From the NCBI GenBank assembly GCA_020723015.1, contig DYJR01000004.1, positions 5,720-40,705 on the forward strand: a stretch of DNA of 34,986 bases, in the 5' to 3' direction. Made by a program: the position numbers and the translations under genes. The first letter of the stretch is position 1. Every line of letters starts with the position of its first letter. The notes under the pieces are model-generated. The model did no database searches and was not told the origin of the DNA. It worked only from the letters and a program-made list of their open reading frames with translations. Of this stretch, positions 7,523 through 15,925 are shown one piece after another. This DNA is from Arcobacter nitrofigilis. Lineage in GTDB: Bacteria; Campylobacterota; Campylobacteria; Campylobacterales; Arcobacteraceae.

Positions 7523-8674
7523 TTAGAATACCTCCTTCACTTTTGTAACAATCTCATATGGAGAGATAGCACGTCCATTTACCTTGTATAGACCTTGTAT
7601 ATCAAGTCTGCTTGATACTCTTTCTACTTCTTCCGTATACTGTCTGATATTTAATTCAACACATAATACGTTTTTAATCATATCCGTAAAATGTTTAATT
7701 CTGTTTGCAGGACTCGGCCAAAGTGTAATAGGTCTAAATAATCCGGCTTTTATGCCTTCTGCTCTTAAGTGTCTAATAGCCTCTTTAGCTGCAAGTGACA
7801 CTGAACCGTAAGCTATAATTAAAACTTCCCCTTCGGCACCTGTCATATCATCAAGCATAAATTCCTCATTTAGCTCTATTTCATCTGCATGCATCATAAC
7901 TTTATCTTCAAGTCTTTGGATAAGTTTTCTACATGTTTCTATCTCTTCGGTAGGAAAACCTTTTGCATCATGGTGTAAGCCTGTAAAATGGTATCTATAT
8001 CCCGTAAACATTGGGTTAAGAACCGCTGCTTCATCTGCGCCGACGCCGTAAGGTCTATAATCTTGTGGTTCACCTTCAAATTTTTTTCTTGGAACTATAC
8101 CGGCTTTTACTTCTTCAACAGTTGGAAGTATTGCTTTACCGTGCATATGACCTAAAGTTTCATCAGTCAATACGATAACGGGTTGCATAAATCTATCTGC
8201 AAGATTAAATGCTCTTACTACCTCAGTATAACATTCAGCTAAGTTACCTGCACATAGTGTTATAGATCTATAGTCACCGTGACTTGGATTTCTTGCTTGT
8301 CTAACGTCACCTTGAGATACCCTTGTAGGAAGACCAGTACTTGGACCACCTCTCATAACGTTTACAAGAACCAAAGGAACTTCTGCCATTTGAGCAAGTC
8401 CTAAATTCTCAGCTTTTAGTGAAACACCCGGACCTGATGTAGCAGTCATAGCTCTAACACCGCTCATTGCAGCACCTATCGTTGCAGCGATTCCGGCAAT
8501 CTCATCTTCCATTTGTATAGCAGTACCGCCGACTTCAGGTAAAAGATCAGATATTTCGTGCATTACTTCACTTGAAGGAGTAATAGGATACCCTCCAAAA
8601 AATCTACATCCAGCATCAACAGCTGCCAAAGCAGACAGTTCATTACCGCTTGAAATTATTTCTCTAGTCGCCAT
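7523..8674 (-). CDS. oorA: 2-oxoglutarate:acceptor oxidoreductase, alpha subunit
   Basis: The 383-residue protein has the domain I features of 2-oxoacid:ferredoxin oxidoreductase alpha chains: GGYPITPSSEVMHEI near the N-terminus, then ATSGPGVSLKAENLGLA and the RGGPSTGLPTRVSQGD stretch. The C-terminal part (AYGSVSLAAKEAI, FRPITLWPSP) forms the second pyrimidine-binding fold. It binds the pyrimidine side of thiamine diphosphate opposite OorB. It is the second gene of the operon, preceded by oorD with a 10-base gap and an aaggagaaa-type ribosome site. No changes to key motifs were seen. Confidence 0.95.
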   Translation of the reverse strand: MATREIISSGNELSALAAVDAGCRFFGGYPITPSSEVMHEISDLLPEVGGTAIQMEDEIAGIAATIGAAMSGVRAMTATSGPGVSLKAENLGLAQMAEVPLVLVNVMRGGPSTGLPTRVSQGDVRQARNPSHGDYRSITLCAGNLAECYTEVVRAFNLADRFMQPVIVLTDETLGHMHGKAILPTVEEVKAGIVPRKKFEGEPQDYRPYGVGADEAAVLNPMFTGYRYHFTGLHHDAKGFPTEEIETCRKLIQRLEDKVMMHADEIELNEEFMLDDMTGAEGEVLIIAYGSVSLAAKEAIRHLRAEGIKAGLFRPITLWPSPANRIKHFTDMIKNVLCVELNIRQYTEEVERVSSRLDIQGLYKVNGRAISPYEIVTKVKEVF

Positions 8675-8684
8675 TATTTTCTCC

Positions 8685-9002
8685 TTAAGCGCTTAATATT
8701 CTATAGTTGTTATCTTTAATTGCTTGCGCTCTTTGTTTTGCTTCATCTGTTAGTTTTGCAAATTTAAACTCTGATTTGTCAGCTACATATATAGCAAAAT
8801 CAGGACATGACAATTCACAATCATTACAGCCTATGCAACTCTCAGGAGCAATTATAGTAATCATTGCACCTAGTGTTGAAGTTGGTGCCGGTCTCATTGC
8901 GAGAACTCCGGCAGGACATACAGAAACACACACGTCACATGCTTTACATCTGCTCTCATCAACCCATACAGGTGTATTAGCAGGAGCTTCTATCTTTGAC
9001 AT
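8685..9002 (-). CDS. oorD: 2-oxoglutarate:acceptor oxidoreductase, delta (2x[4Fe-4S] ferredoxin) subunit
   Basis: The 105-residue protein has two complete C-x2-C-x2-C-x3-C motifs, CKACDVCVSVC and CIGCNDCELSC, the signature of a bacterial 2x[4Fe-4S] ferredoxin. Each motif is followed by P (CP), as expected. It heads the oorDABC operon and would carry electrons between the OorB cluster and the external acceptor. The start ATG has ggggaaaag just upstream. A promoter should lie in the 141-base gap to the heavy-metal gene, but I could not pick a convincing -10 box there. Confidence 0.93.
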   Translation of the reverse strand: MSKIEAPANTPVWVDESRCKACDVCVSVCPAGVLAMRPAPTSTLGAMITIIAPESCIGCNDCELSCPDFAIYVADKSEFKFAKLTDEAKQRAQAIKDNNYRILSA

Positions 9003-9143
9003 CTTTTCCCCTTACATTGAATTTATTTCAAAGTGAACCTTTATCACTATGACAGAATAACGAATCCTAAGTAACAATTCTTTTAAATATTAAAATTAAT
9101 GATTCATAAAATACAAAGTGTTACTATTTTAAACAAATAATAG

Positions 9144-9425
9144 TTAACTATCTAGTTTACCTATTGCATATGAGACGAAACTCTTAGCTTTTGTTTGTAT
9201 ATTTTCAAATGTTGAGAGCTCATCTGTTACCAAAGGATACCCTAATGTTCTCAATTTACTTTTAAGAGTGTCTATTTTCGTATCATCTATATCTAGCGTA
9301 ATTACTCTTGGCATTACTTCAAGGTTTACTTCTACTTCACCGAAATCTTCTTTAAGTGCTTTTTTTAGAGTATTTGCACATCCACCGCATTTTACGTTAT
9401 TTACTTCAAACGATTGTAGAGCCAT
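9144..9425 (-). CDS. Small heavy-metal-associated (HMA) domain protein
   Basis: The 93-residue protein is a single HMA fold with the metal-binding loop KCGGCANTL (C-x2-C), followed by predicted strand VITLDID and helix. HMA domains bind Cu(I) or related soft metals and act as chaperones or as domains of P-type ATPases. The usual GMTCxxC lead is replaced by NVKCGGC. About 30 extra residues follow the core, more than in CopZ. No copper ATPase lies nearby, so it is a stand-alone chaperone-like protein. AAGGAT sits about 6 bases before the ATG. Its promoter overlaps a perfect inverted repeat, suggesting repression by a metal or redox sensor (inference). Confidence 0.82.
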   Translation of the reverse strand: MALQSFEVNNVKCGGCANTLKKALKEDFGEVEVNLEVMPRVITLDIDDTKIDTLKSKLRTLGYPLVTDELSTFENIQTKAKSFVSYAIGKLDS

Positions 9426-9460
9426 ATTTTATCCTTGTATAAAGATTTAGGTACTGATCA

Positions 9461-9484
9461 TACTATATATTGTATTATAGTATG
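9461..9484. promoter_or_regulatory. Perfect 8-8-8 inverted repeat, likely operator
   Basis: ATACTATA (9461-9468) is the exact reverse complement of TATAGTAT (9477-9484), with an 8-base spacer. On the minus strand it contains a TATAAT box (9475-9480) about 50 bases upstream of the HMA gene start, so a protein bound here would block that promoter. It is also upstream of the divergent peroxiredoxin promoter. Which regulator binds is unknown; a Fur/PerR-like or copper-responsive protein are options. Confidence 0.5.
9475..9480 (-). promoter_or_regulatory. -10 box for the HMA gene
   Basis: TATAAT on the minus strand, inside the 9461-9484 dyad and about 50 bases from the HMA start codon. No -35 box is evident, which is usual for vegetative promoters in Campylobacterota. 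Confidence 0.45.
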
Positions 9485-9562
9485 CTATTTTTTAAGATAT
9501 TTAAAAAATTCTTAAAGGATAAAATTTGTCCTATTTCTTTTGTTATTTTAATTTAAAAATGA

Positions 9563-9568
9563 TATAAT
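9563..9568 (+). promoter_or_regulatory. Extended -10 box (TGA-TATAAT) for the peroxiredoxin gene
   Basis: TGATATAAT with TATAAT at 9563-9568 would start transcription near 9575, giving a leader of about 30 bases before the ATG at 9605 with AAGGA at 9594-9598. The same TGATATAAT box occurs upstream of folK and prs. Confidence 0.65.
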
Positions 9569-9604
9569 TTTACAATTACAAAATTAAATAAATAAGGATT
9601 GAAT

Positions 9605-10201
9605 ATGTTAGTAACAAAAAAAGCTCCGGATTTTACGGCTACAGCTGTATTAGGTAACAATGAAATAGTAGATAATTTTAGATTGTATGATAATTTAGGT
9701 GAAAAAGGTACAGTTGTATTTTTCTACCCGTTAGACTTTACATTCGTATGTCCATCTGAAATTATTGCGTTTGACAAAAGATTAGAAGAGTTTACTTCTA
9801 GAGGTGTTAATGTAATAGGTGTATCTGTTGATAGCCAATTTTCACACTTTGCATGGAAAAACACTGCAGTTAAAGAAGGTGGTATAGGTCAAGTTAGATT
9901 CCCTCTTGTAGCGGATTTAAATAAACAAATTTCAAGAGATTTCGATGTATTATTCAACGAGTCTGTTGCATTGAGAGGAAGTTTCCTATTAGATTCTGAC
10001 GGAACAGTAAGACACGCAGTAATCAACGATTTACCGCTTGGAAGAAACATAGATGAGATGATAAGAATGGTTGATACTATGATTTTCGTAAATACTCACG
10101 GTGAAGTTTGCCCAGCTGGATGGCAAAAAGGTGACGAAGGTATGAAAGCTGACACAAAAGGTGTTGCTGAGTACTTGGCTAAAAATAGCGACAAACTATA
10201 A
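9605..10201 (+). CDS. 2-Cys peroxiredoxin (AhpC/TSA family)
   Basis: The ATG at 9605 is preferred over the TTG at 9599 in the ORF track, because AAGGA at 9594-9598 is correctly spaced for it. The 198-residue protein has the peroxidatic site DFTFVCPSEI near residue 50 and the resolving cysteine in GEVCPAGW near residue 170, so it is a typical 2-Cys peroxiredoxin that reduces hydrogen peroxide and organic peroxides using a thioredoxin-type donor. It is a single-gene unit with its own promoter and is followed by a strong hairpin. It is convergent with dxs. The family assignment is firm; the physiological reductant is not visible here. Confidence 0.95.
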   Translation: MLVTKKAPDFTATAVLGNNEIVDNFRLYDNLGEKGTVVFFYPLDFTFVCPSEIIAFDKRLEEFTSRGVNVIGVSVDSQFSHFAWKNTAVKEGGIGQVRFPLVADLNKQISRDFDVLFNESVALRGSFLLDSDGTVRHAVINDLPLGRNIDEMIRMVDTMIFVNTHGEVCPAGWQKGDEGMKADTKGVAEYLAKNSDKL

Positions 10202-10227
10202 TAAATGTGGCGAGAGCCATATTTATT
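10200..10227. terminator. Hairpin terminator between the peroxiredoxin gene and dxs
   Basis: AATAAATGTGGC (10200-10211) pairs with GCCATATTTATT (10216-10227) around a GAGA loop. This is a 12-bp stem with one G-T pair and AT-rich flanks, beginning within the peroxiredoxin stop codon. It lies between convergent genes and could stop transcription in both directions. Confidence 0.65.
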
Positions 10228-10306
10228 AATTAATAATTAATAGCTAATAATTAACAGTTTTGGAGTTGCTTCACAACGGTAATTGACTAAAACATCACTA
10301 AGTGAT
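10221..10306. repeat. AATTAAT heptamer run and small hairpins
   Basis: ATTTATT AATTAAT AATTAAT, then AGCTAAT AATTAAC, fill 10221-10255 in a 7-nt register. A small hairpin GTTG-CTTCA-CAAC and the dyad ATCACT-A-AGTGAT (10294-10306) follow. The layout (AT heptamers next to a GCTTC hairpin) is shared with 16952-17007 and 20676-20721. Confidence 0.55.
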
Positions 10307-10320
10307 ACTTAAGTTATTAA

Positions 10321-12144
10321 TTATTCATTGTTGGTTACTAATTTAGCTATTTGTTCCGGTGTAACTCCCAAACCTCTTTCCACGTCTTTCGTATCACCGT
10401 GTTGTATAAATATATCATCATATTCAAAACTTGTCAGTTTAATATCAGTTATTTGTTTTAGGCTCAAAAATTCTAGTATAGCACTTCCGACACCGCCTTG
10501 TTTTTGCGAGTCGCTAAATACATACCAGTTTTTGTATTTGTGAGATAGTTTTTCAAGCATTTCGCTATCAAGAGGTTTTACGAATTTCAAATCTAGTATT
10601 GCTATATCTTTGTCTATTTGTTTTGCAGTATTTATCGCTTTTGCTACTCCCGTGCCGTAACCTATAAATAATATATCGCCATTACCGTCTTTTAAGAGTT
10701 CACTTTTACCTATCTCAAAAGTTGTAGGGGCAAATTCTAAAGTTTCATAAGCACCTCTAGGGTATCTTACGGCACAAGGGTGTGGACATGTGTATGCAAA
10801 TTCTAGAGATAGCTCAAGTGTTTTTTCATCTCTTGGAGCCAATAAAACCATATTCGGTATAAATCTAAGATATGATATATCATAAACACCTTGATGTGTT
10901 TCTCCGTCATTTCCTACTATTCCTGCTCTATCTATGGCAAATACAACAGGTAAATTCATCAAACATACATCATGTACTATTTGGTCAAATCCTCTTTGTA
11001 AAAAAGTTGAATAAATAGTAATAAAAGGCTTAAAACCCTCTTTTGCCATAGCAGCCATAGAGGTAACTGCGTGTTGTTCTGCTATTGCAACATCCCAAAA
11101 ACGTGATGGGAATTTGCTCATTAGTTTATCTATTCCGGTACCGCTTGGCATAGCTGCCGTTACACCGACTATATTTTCGTATTGTTGTGCCATTTGTAAA
11201 AGTTTATCGCTAAAAACGGCAGTTGCACTTTTTGCTCCCGCTTTTTTTATGAATTCACCCGTTTCTACACGAAAAGGTCCTACTCCATGCCAATGTTCAT
11301 GACACCCTTCAGCTATTTTGTAACCTTTGCCTTTTATAGTTTTAGCATGAACTATTACCGGTTTGCCCATCTCTTTTGCTATTTGTAAAGTGTCGATGAT
11401 TTCTTCAAGATTATGTCCGTCAATAGGTCCTATATAATCAATCCCCATCTCTTCAAATAAAATACCAGGTGTAATAAGCTTGATACTTTCTTCAAATCTT
11501 TTTGCCAAATATGTAGTACCGTCAGGGAAGTTTTTTTTCAAAAAGCTATCTACTTTTTCTTTAAAGTTTTGATACGTCTTACCTGCTAATATTTTACTTA
11601 AGTGTTTGCTGATAGCACCTATCGGTTTTGCTATACTCATTTCATTGTCGTTTAGTATGATAACCACAGGATATTTGATATCACCAAGTTCATTTAGTGC
11701 TTCATACACCATCCCTGCGGTCATACTTCCATCTCCTATCATAACAACAGGAACTCTTGACTCATTTTTTAGTTTGATAGCCTTTGCGGCACCTACTGCT
11801 AAAGATATGGATGTAGAACTATGCCCTGCAACGAAATAATCTGCATCACTCTCCTTTGGTTTTGTAAAACCGCTCATACCGCCGAATTGTCTAAGGGTGG
11901 TAAACTCCTCCCATCTATTTGTGAGAAGTTTGTGTGGGTAGCATTGGTGACTTACGTCAAATATAAAAGGGTCACTTTTTGCATCAAAAACATAGTGCAT
12001 ACCGAGAGTTAGTTCAACTGCACCCAGTGTAGAACTGAAGTGTCCACCGTTACGGCTAACTACTTCTATTATTCTATTTCTTATGTCTTGTGCAATTTGT
12101 TCTAATTCTTGCGTACTTTTGTTTTTGATATTTATATCTTTCAT
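10321..12144 (-). CDS. dxs: 1-deoxy-D-xylulose-5-phosphate synthase
   Basis: The 607-residue enzyme joins pyruvate and glyceraldehyde 3-phosphate to give DXP, the first step of the MEP isoprenoid pathway and a source for thiamine and pyridoxal. It shows the N-terminal TPP-binding motif GDGSMTAGMVYEALN with the downstream asparagine in ILNDNEMSI. The middle domain has the catalytic-glutamate motif AEQHAVTSMAAMA and DRAGIVGNDGETHQG, and a transketolase C-terminal domain follows. Length is normal. Its ATG overlaps the hisC stop in TAATG, so the two genes are translationally coupled. It is the last gene of the aroQ-mqnX-sppA-hisC-dxs run. Confidence 0.97.
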   Translation of the reverse strand: MKDINIKNKSTQELEQIAQDIRNRIIEVVSRNGGHFSSTLGAVELTLGMHYVFDAKSDPFIFDVSHQCYPHKLLTNRWEEFTTLRQFGGMSGFTKPKESDADYFVAGHSSTSISLAVGAAKAIKLKNESRVPVVMIGDGSMTAGMVYEALNELGDIKYPVVIILNDNEMSIAKPIGAISKHLSKILAGKTYQNFKEKVDSFLKKNFPDGTTYLAKRFEESIKLITPGILFEEMGIDYIGPIDGHNLEEIIDTLQIAKEMGKPVIVHAKTIKGKGYKIAEGCHEHWHGVGPFRVETGEFIKKAGAKSATAVFSDKLLQMAQQYENIVGVTAAMPSGTGIDKLMSKFPSRFWDVAIAEQHAVTSMAAMAKEGFKPFITIYSTFLQRGFDQIVHDVCLMNLPVVFAIDRAGIVGNDGETHQGVYDISYLRFIPNMVLLAPRDEKTLELSLEFAYTCPHPCAVRYPRGAYETLEFAPTTFEIGKSELLKDGNGDILFIGYGTGVAKAINTAKQIDKDIAILDLKFVKPLDSEMLEKLSHKYKNWYVFSDSQKQGGVGSAILEFLSLKQITDIKLTSFEYDDIFIQHGDTKDVERGLGVTPEQIAKLVTNNE

Positions 12145-13241
12145 TATTTACCTAGCACTTCTTTAAAAATCTTAAAAAATTTACTATTTTGTTCGTTTGT
12201 TCCTATGGTAATTCTAATAGCATTTAGACCATAGCTTGTCAAATCTCTTATAATCATACCTCTTTTTAGAAGTGCATTTGCAACCTCTTTTGAGCTTACA
12301 CCTTCAAGATAGTATGTGATAAAGTTTGTATAGCTTGGGATATAAGTGATATTCATTTCTTTTGCAAACTCTTCGTATCTTGACATTTCCGTAAAGTTTT
12401 TTGCTATACATTCACTTATGAATTCTTCGTCTTTAAGTGCTTCTATAGCACTTGCAAGGCTCAACGTGGTGATATTAAAAGGTGGTCTTACTTTGTGTAA
12501 AGTCGATATTATATCTTCGTTTGCGATACCATATCCAACCCTCATACCCCCTAGTGCATAAGCTTTTGAAAATGTACCTAGATATATTACGTTTGGATAT
12601 TTTGCTATCACATCTGAAGCTACTATCTCTTTTTTGCTATCTTTGTATTTTGCATATTCACCGTAAGCACAATCAAGAATTACAAGCGTATCACTTGCAA
12701 CTTCATCTAAAAATTTATATACATCTTCTTTATCAAGACATTCACCAAGAGGGTTGTTTGGAAGGCAAAGGAATATTATATCCGCACCTTCTTGCGTGTA
12801 TATTTCTCTAAACTCATCTAAAACATGGTGGTGGCTAGGAGTTCTTAATACCTTTGCACCTACGTGTTTAGAATATATTTCATACATAGCAAATGTAGTT
12901 TTACTCATCAATACTTTTGAATCTTTGTTACATTTTGCATGGATACAAAATTCCAAAACTTGGTCACTACCGCTTCCTATGATGATATTTTTACTATTTA
13001 CTCCGAATTTACTTGATAGGGAATCTTTTAATTCAAAAAAACTATCATCAGGGTACAAAAACGCTTTACTTGCTATCTCTTGAAGTTTTGCGATAACTTT
13101 TGGAGATGTACCGTAAGGATTTTCGTTTGAAGCAAGTTTTACTACATCTTTTGGTTCTATACCAAACTCTCTAACAACAAGCTCTATAGGTTTACCCGCT
13201 TCATAGCTTGTAACGTTGTCTAAAACACTATTAAATTTCAT
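12144..13241 (-). CDS. hisC: Histidinol-phosphate aminotransferase
   Basis: The 365-residue PLP enzyme catalyses transfer of the amino group between glutamate and imidazole-acetol phosphate in histidine synthesis, and relatives also act on aromatic amino acids. It has the fold-type I features [10 protein letters not shown] near residues 36-44, the phosphate-binding GSGSDQ (89-94), PNNPLG (161-166), and the PLP lysine in [11 protein letters not shown] (Lys226). Fold and length match HisC. It sits between sppA and dxs, away from hisH and hisA at 24-26 kb, so histidine genes are scattered here. It overlaps dxs by one base. Confidence 0.94.
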   Translation of the reverse strand: MKFNSVLDNVTSYEAGKPIELVVREFGIEPKDVVKLASNENPYGTSPKVIAKLQEIASKAFLYPDDSFFELKDSLSSKFGVNSKNIIIGSGSDQVLEFCIHAKCNKDSKVLMSKTTFAMYEIYSKHVGAKVLRTPSHHHVLDEFREIYTQEGADIIFLCLPNNPLGECLDKEDVYKFLDEVASDTLVILDCAYGEYAKYKDSKKEIVASDVIAKYPNVIYLGTFSKAYALGGMRVGYGIANEDIISTLHKVRPPFNITTLSLASAIEALKDEEFISECIAKNFTEMSRYEEFAKEMNITYIPSYTNFITYYLEGVSSKEVANALLKRGMIIRDLTSYGLNAIRITIGTNEQNSKFFKIFKEVLGK

Positions 13242-13261
13242 TTTATGCTATTCCTTAATAA

Positions 13262-14137
13262 TTAATTAAAATCCATTTTTGCACTTAGTCCTGAACTGAA
13301 GTATTTTACAACACTTTGCATACTACTTTCCATAAGTTTGTTCATAAACTTCTCAAATTCGTCCTCTTTCGTCCAAACGGGAACACTTACACCGCTTAGA
13401 GTCATAAGCTCTTTTTGAGCAGTTGATAATGTTCCTATCTCATCTATAAGACCTACTTCTTTAGCTCCGTGAGCAGTAAAAATATGAGCATCTGCAAAAT
13501 GTGTATGATTTTTTGGGTCAAGATTTCTAGCACTACTTACGTCTGCTACAAACATATCGTAAGTTTGGGATATAACCTTTTGAATCTCTTCTTTTTCGTA
13601 CTCTTTCCACTCTCTAAAAGGGGTACCTGTTTCTTTGTATTTACCTATTTTTTCTGTTTGAGGTTTGATGCCTAGCTTTGAAATAAGTTCTTCTACATTG
13701 AAGCTTTGGAAAATCACACCGATACTTCCTATCATACTGCCCGGGTTTGCTATGATTTTGTTACTCCAAATAGAGGCATAATACCCACCGCTTGCCATAA
13801 CACCGCTTGCATAAGCTACTACGGGTTTCGTCTCTTTTAGTTCTTTGATAACATAAGCTAACTCAACGCTTGGAGCAACCGCACCGCCTGGAGAATCAAC
13901 CACAAACAAAACACCTTTTATGTTTTTGTCATCTTTTGCCTCTTGAAGTTTTTCAAGAACTTTGGATGTATCCATAATAGCACCTGATAGCTCTATTTTT
14001 GCAAGGTTTGCTTGAGGTACTATTTCACCGCTAGGTGTCAAAACTAAAAAAAGGATAGTCAAAAATACCACTGTTTTGAAATAGTTTTGTATAAAATCAA
14101 ATATTGCTTTTATTTTTTCAAGTATTAAACTAAACAA
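13262..14137 (-). CDS. sppA: Signal peptide peptidase SppA (36K type)
   Basis: The ORF track starts at 14164, inside the upstream gene. The better start is the TTG at 14137-14135, because AGGAG lies 6 bases before it; this gives 291 residues and an 8-base overlap with mqnX. The protein has one N-terminal membrane anchor (FKTVVFLTILFLVLTP) and a protease domain with VDSPGGAVAPS, the nucleophile Ser in GVMASGGYYAS (about residue 116 from the TTG) and the general-base Lys in KYKETGTPFRE (about 168). It degrades cleaved signal peptides in the inner membrane. The 36K (short) form is usual outside enterics. Motifs are intact. Confidence 0.93.
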   Translation of the reverse strand: MFSLILEKIKAIFDFIQNYFKTVVFLTILFLVLTPSGEIVPQANLAKIELSGAIMDTSKVLEKLQEAKDDKNIKGVLFVVDSPGGAVAPSVELAYVIKELKETKPVVAYASGVMASGGYYASIWSNKIIANPGSMIGSIGVIFQSFNVEELISKLGIKPQTEKIGKYKETGTPFREWKEYEKEEIQKVISQTYDMFVADVSSARNLDPKNHTHFADAHIFTAHGAKEVGLIDEIGTLSTAQKELMTLSGVSVPVWTKEDEFEKFMNKLMESSMQSVVKYFSSGLSAKMDFN

Positions 14138-15356
14138 TTTTTTCTCCTTTGATAAATGTTGCACTACTATTTGACGTGTGTAATATTAATTGTAAAAAAA
14201 TATCTTTTTTTTCACAAGCATCAGGTAAAGTTACGGTAATAATATCGGCATCATAACTTTTTTTAAGTGAGCCTTTGTTTTTCATACCTAGTGCTTTTGC
14301 GCCGCCTTTTGTAGAGGCATTGAGTAGTTTTTTGCTTAAGTCCGTGATATTGATATGCTGATGTATAAATAAAGCATTTTTCATCTCTTCCCAAAGGGAT
14401 AAAGAGTAGTTCGAACTTAAGCCGTCCGTTCCTAGTGCAAAGCTTCTGTGTGCGATATTTTTGTATTCAAGGGTTGAATTTGTCAAAAATCTATTTGATA
14501 CGGGACAGTGAATAATAGTGGCATTTAATTCGTCTATTGTTTCTAACTCTTCATCGTTTGCTTGACAGCAATGTGTAAAACTAAGATTTTCTATCCCTTT
14601 GAATTGATTTAAAAACTCGTGAGCTTTTGTAATACTTTGCGTTTGGTTCAGAAAATTTTTGAAAAAATCAGACATACCTCCGCTTGAACTCTCTAGCCAC
14701 TCTTTTTCTTCTATGCTTTCCAAAAAGTGTGCCGTAACGGATAGGTTTTGTTCACGTGCTAGTTTCAAAGTTTCTCTTATCAAAAACGGATGTACGGAAT
14801 AGGGTGAATGGATAGCTATTGCAGGAGTATATCTATCGCTTTTTAGCTTTGCTGAAGCCTTGAGTCTAGCTTGAAAATCTGCAAAAAGAGTATCAACCAT
14901 AGAGGCATTACTCCCTATTATTTCGCTAAAATGAACTACGTTTAGTTTGGTTTTTTGCAAAGACTCCATATCAAACCCATAGCTACTTATAGCTCCTATG
15001 GTAGTAGTACCGTTTTTTAGTATGGCTTGAAGCTCATTATCTATTAACTCCGTATCTGCTTTTTCTATGAGTTGGGCACGGTGTTCTATGACGCTATTTA
15101 ACCATGTCATAAAATTGCCATATTTTAGTGTAGTTTTGTTTGCACTAAATTCGAGGTGAACGTGTGGATTTATAAGTCCAGGGAGTATTACGGTGTTTGG
15201 AGCTGTCGTCGTGATAGGCGTATTTGGATATTTTGAAGAAATATCTTCAAAACTACCCAAATCTATTATCGTGTCGTCAAAAACAATACAACCATTTTCG
15301 ATGATATTATCGTATTCATCGCACGTTACAATCCAATCGGCTTGAATAATAGTCAT
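14130..15356 (-). CDS. mqnX: Aminodeoxyfutalosine deaminase-type amidohydrolase
   Basis: The 408-residue protein belongs to the amidohydrolase superfamily: metal ligands are seen in NPHVHLEF (His65, His67), in AHFLES, in THCCQ and in the aspartate of LGTDGLSSNYSLSLWEE. In Campylobacterota this family member deaminates 6-amino-6-deoxyfutalosine in the futalosine route to menaquinone; the Nitratiruptor enzyme was characterised for this reaction. The assignment rests on family and lineage, because related enzymes deaminate other purines. Upstream aroQ ends 3 bases before, and the 3' end overlaps sppA by 8 bases. No other mqn genes are in the window. Confidence 0.8.
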   Translation of the reverse strand: MTIIQADWIVTCDEYDNIIENGCIVFDDTIIDLGSFEDISSKYPNTPITTTAPNTVILPGLINPHVHLEFSANKTTLKYGNFMTWLNSVIEHRAQLIEKADTELIDNELQAILKNGTTTIGAISSYGFDMESLQKTKLNVVHFSEIIGSNASMVDTLFADFQARLKASAKLKSDRYTPAIAIHSPYSVHPFLIRETLKLAREQNLSVTAHFLESIEEKEWLESSSGGMSDFFKNFLNQTQSITKAHEFLNQFKGIENLSFTHCCQANDEELETIDELNATIIHCPVSNRFLTNSTLEYKNIAHRSFALGTDGLSSNYSLSLWEEMKNALFIHQHINITDLSKKLLNASTKGGAKALGMKNKGSLKKSYDADIITVTLPDACEKKDIFLQLILHTSNSSATFIKGEKIV

Positions 15357-15359
15357 TAG

Positions 15360-15833
15360 TTACGCTTGTGCAGGTGCTTGTGCTTCTTGGTAAGCTCTTA
15401 TTTCGTTTAGAACTTGCATAAGAGCAATAAGTCCTAAATGGTATCCAAACGGTCCAAATCCAGAGATAATACCCGTACTACTTGCCGCCGTTAGAGATTT
15501 TTGTCTGAAATCTTCTCTTTTATAAAGGTTACTGATATGTACTTCAACAGTCGGAAGATTTACCGCTGCAAGAGCATCTCTGATAGCAATGCTAGTGTGA
15601 GTGTAAGCTGCAGGGTTAATAATGATACCTTGAACCGTACCTAAGCACTCTTGGATTTTGTCAACTATTTCACCCTCTAAGTTGCTTTGGAAAAATTCTA
15701 TTTCTACACCGCTTTGTTCTGCCGTAGCCTGAAGCTGTGCGTGGATTTGATCTAACGTCATACCACCGTAGATGTGTTGTTCTCTAACACCTAACATATT
15801 TAAATTTGGTCCTTGAATAACTGCTATTTTCAT
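15360..15833 (-). CDS. aroQ: 3-dehydroquinate dehydratase, type II
   Basis: The 157-residue enzyme dehydrates 3-dehydroquinate to 3-dehydroshikimate in the shikimate pathway. It carries the type II signature [16 protein letters not shown] with the catalytic Tyr near residue 22, the [15 protein letters not shown] motif with the catalytic His, and [16 protein letters not shown] closing the active site. Size fits the dodecameric type II family, slightly extended at the C-terminus by an Ala/Gln-rich tail (EAQAPAQA). It heads the leftward operon and diverges from the aminopeptidase P gene, an arrangement familiar from Helicobacter. Confidence 0.97.
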   Translation of the reverse strand: MKIAVIQGPNLNMLGVREQHIYGGMTLDQIHAQLQATAEQSGVEIEFFQSNLEGEIVDKIQECLGTVQGIIINPAAYTHTSIAIRDALAAVNLPTVEVHISNLYKREDFRQKSLTAASSTGIISGFGPFGYHLGLIALMQVLNEIRAYQEAQAPAQA

Positions 15834-15879
15834 ATATATAGTTCCTTTTTTGTATTTCTCTTATTAAAAATTAGCTAGT

Positions 15880-15885
15880 ATTATA
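15880..15885 (-). promoter_or_regulatory. -10 box for the aroQ operon
   Basis: TATAAT on the minus strand lies 47 bases upstream of the aroQ start codon in the divergent gap of 92 bases. No clear -35 box is present. Confidence 0.5.
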
Positions 15886-15925
15886 CATAAATTAATATAA
15901 AAGTGACTTTTGATATTGGGGTATT

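Noticed and set aside
9003-9143. oor operon promoter boxes
   Set aside because: Several AT-rich candidates exist on the minus strand, but none has a convincing -10 box at a suitable distance, so no promoter was called.
12482-13083. Two overlapping 109-residue plus-strand ORFs within hisC
   Set aside because: Leu/His-rich and Ser-rich translations typical of antisense frames of an AT-rich gene; hisC is clearly the real gene.
14138-14164. ATG start for sppA at 14164 as in the ORF track
   Set aside because: No ribosome site precedes it and it lies deep in mqnX; AGGAG is correctly placed for the TTG at 14137.
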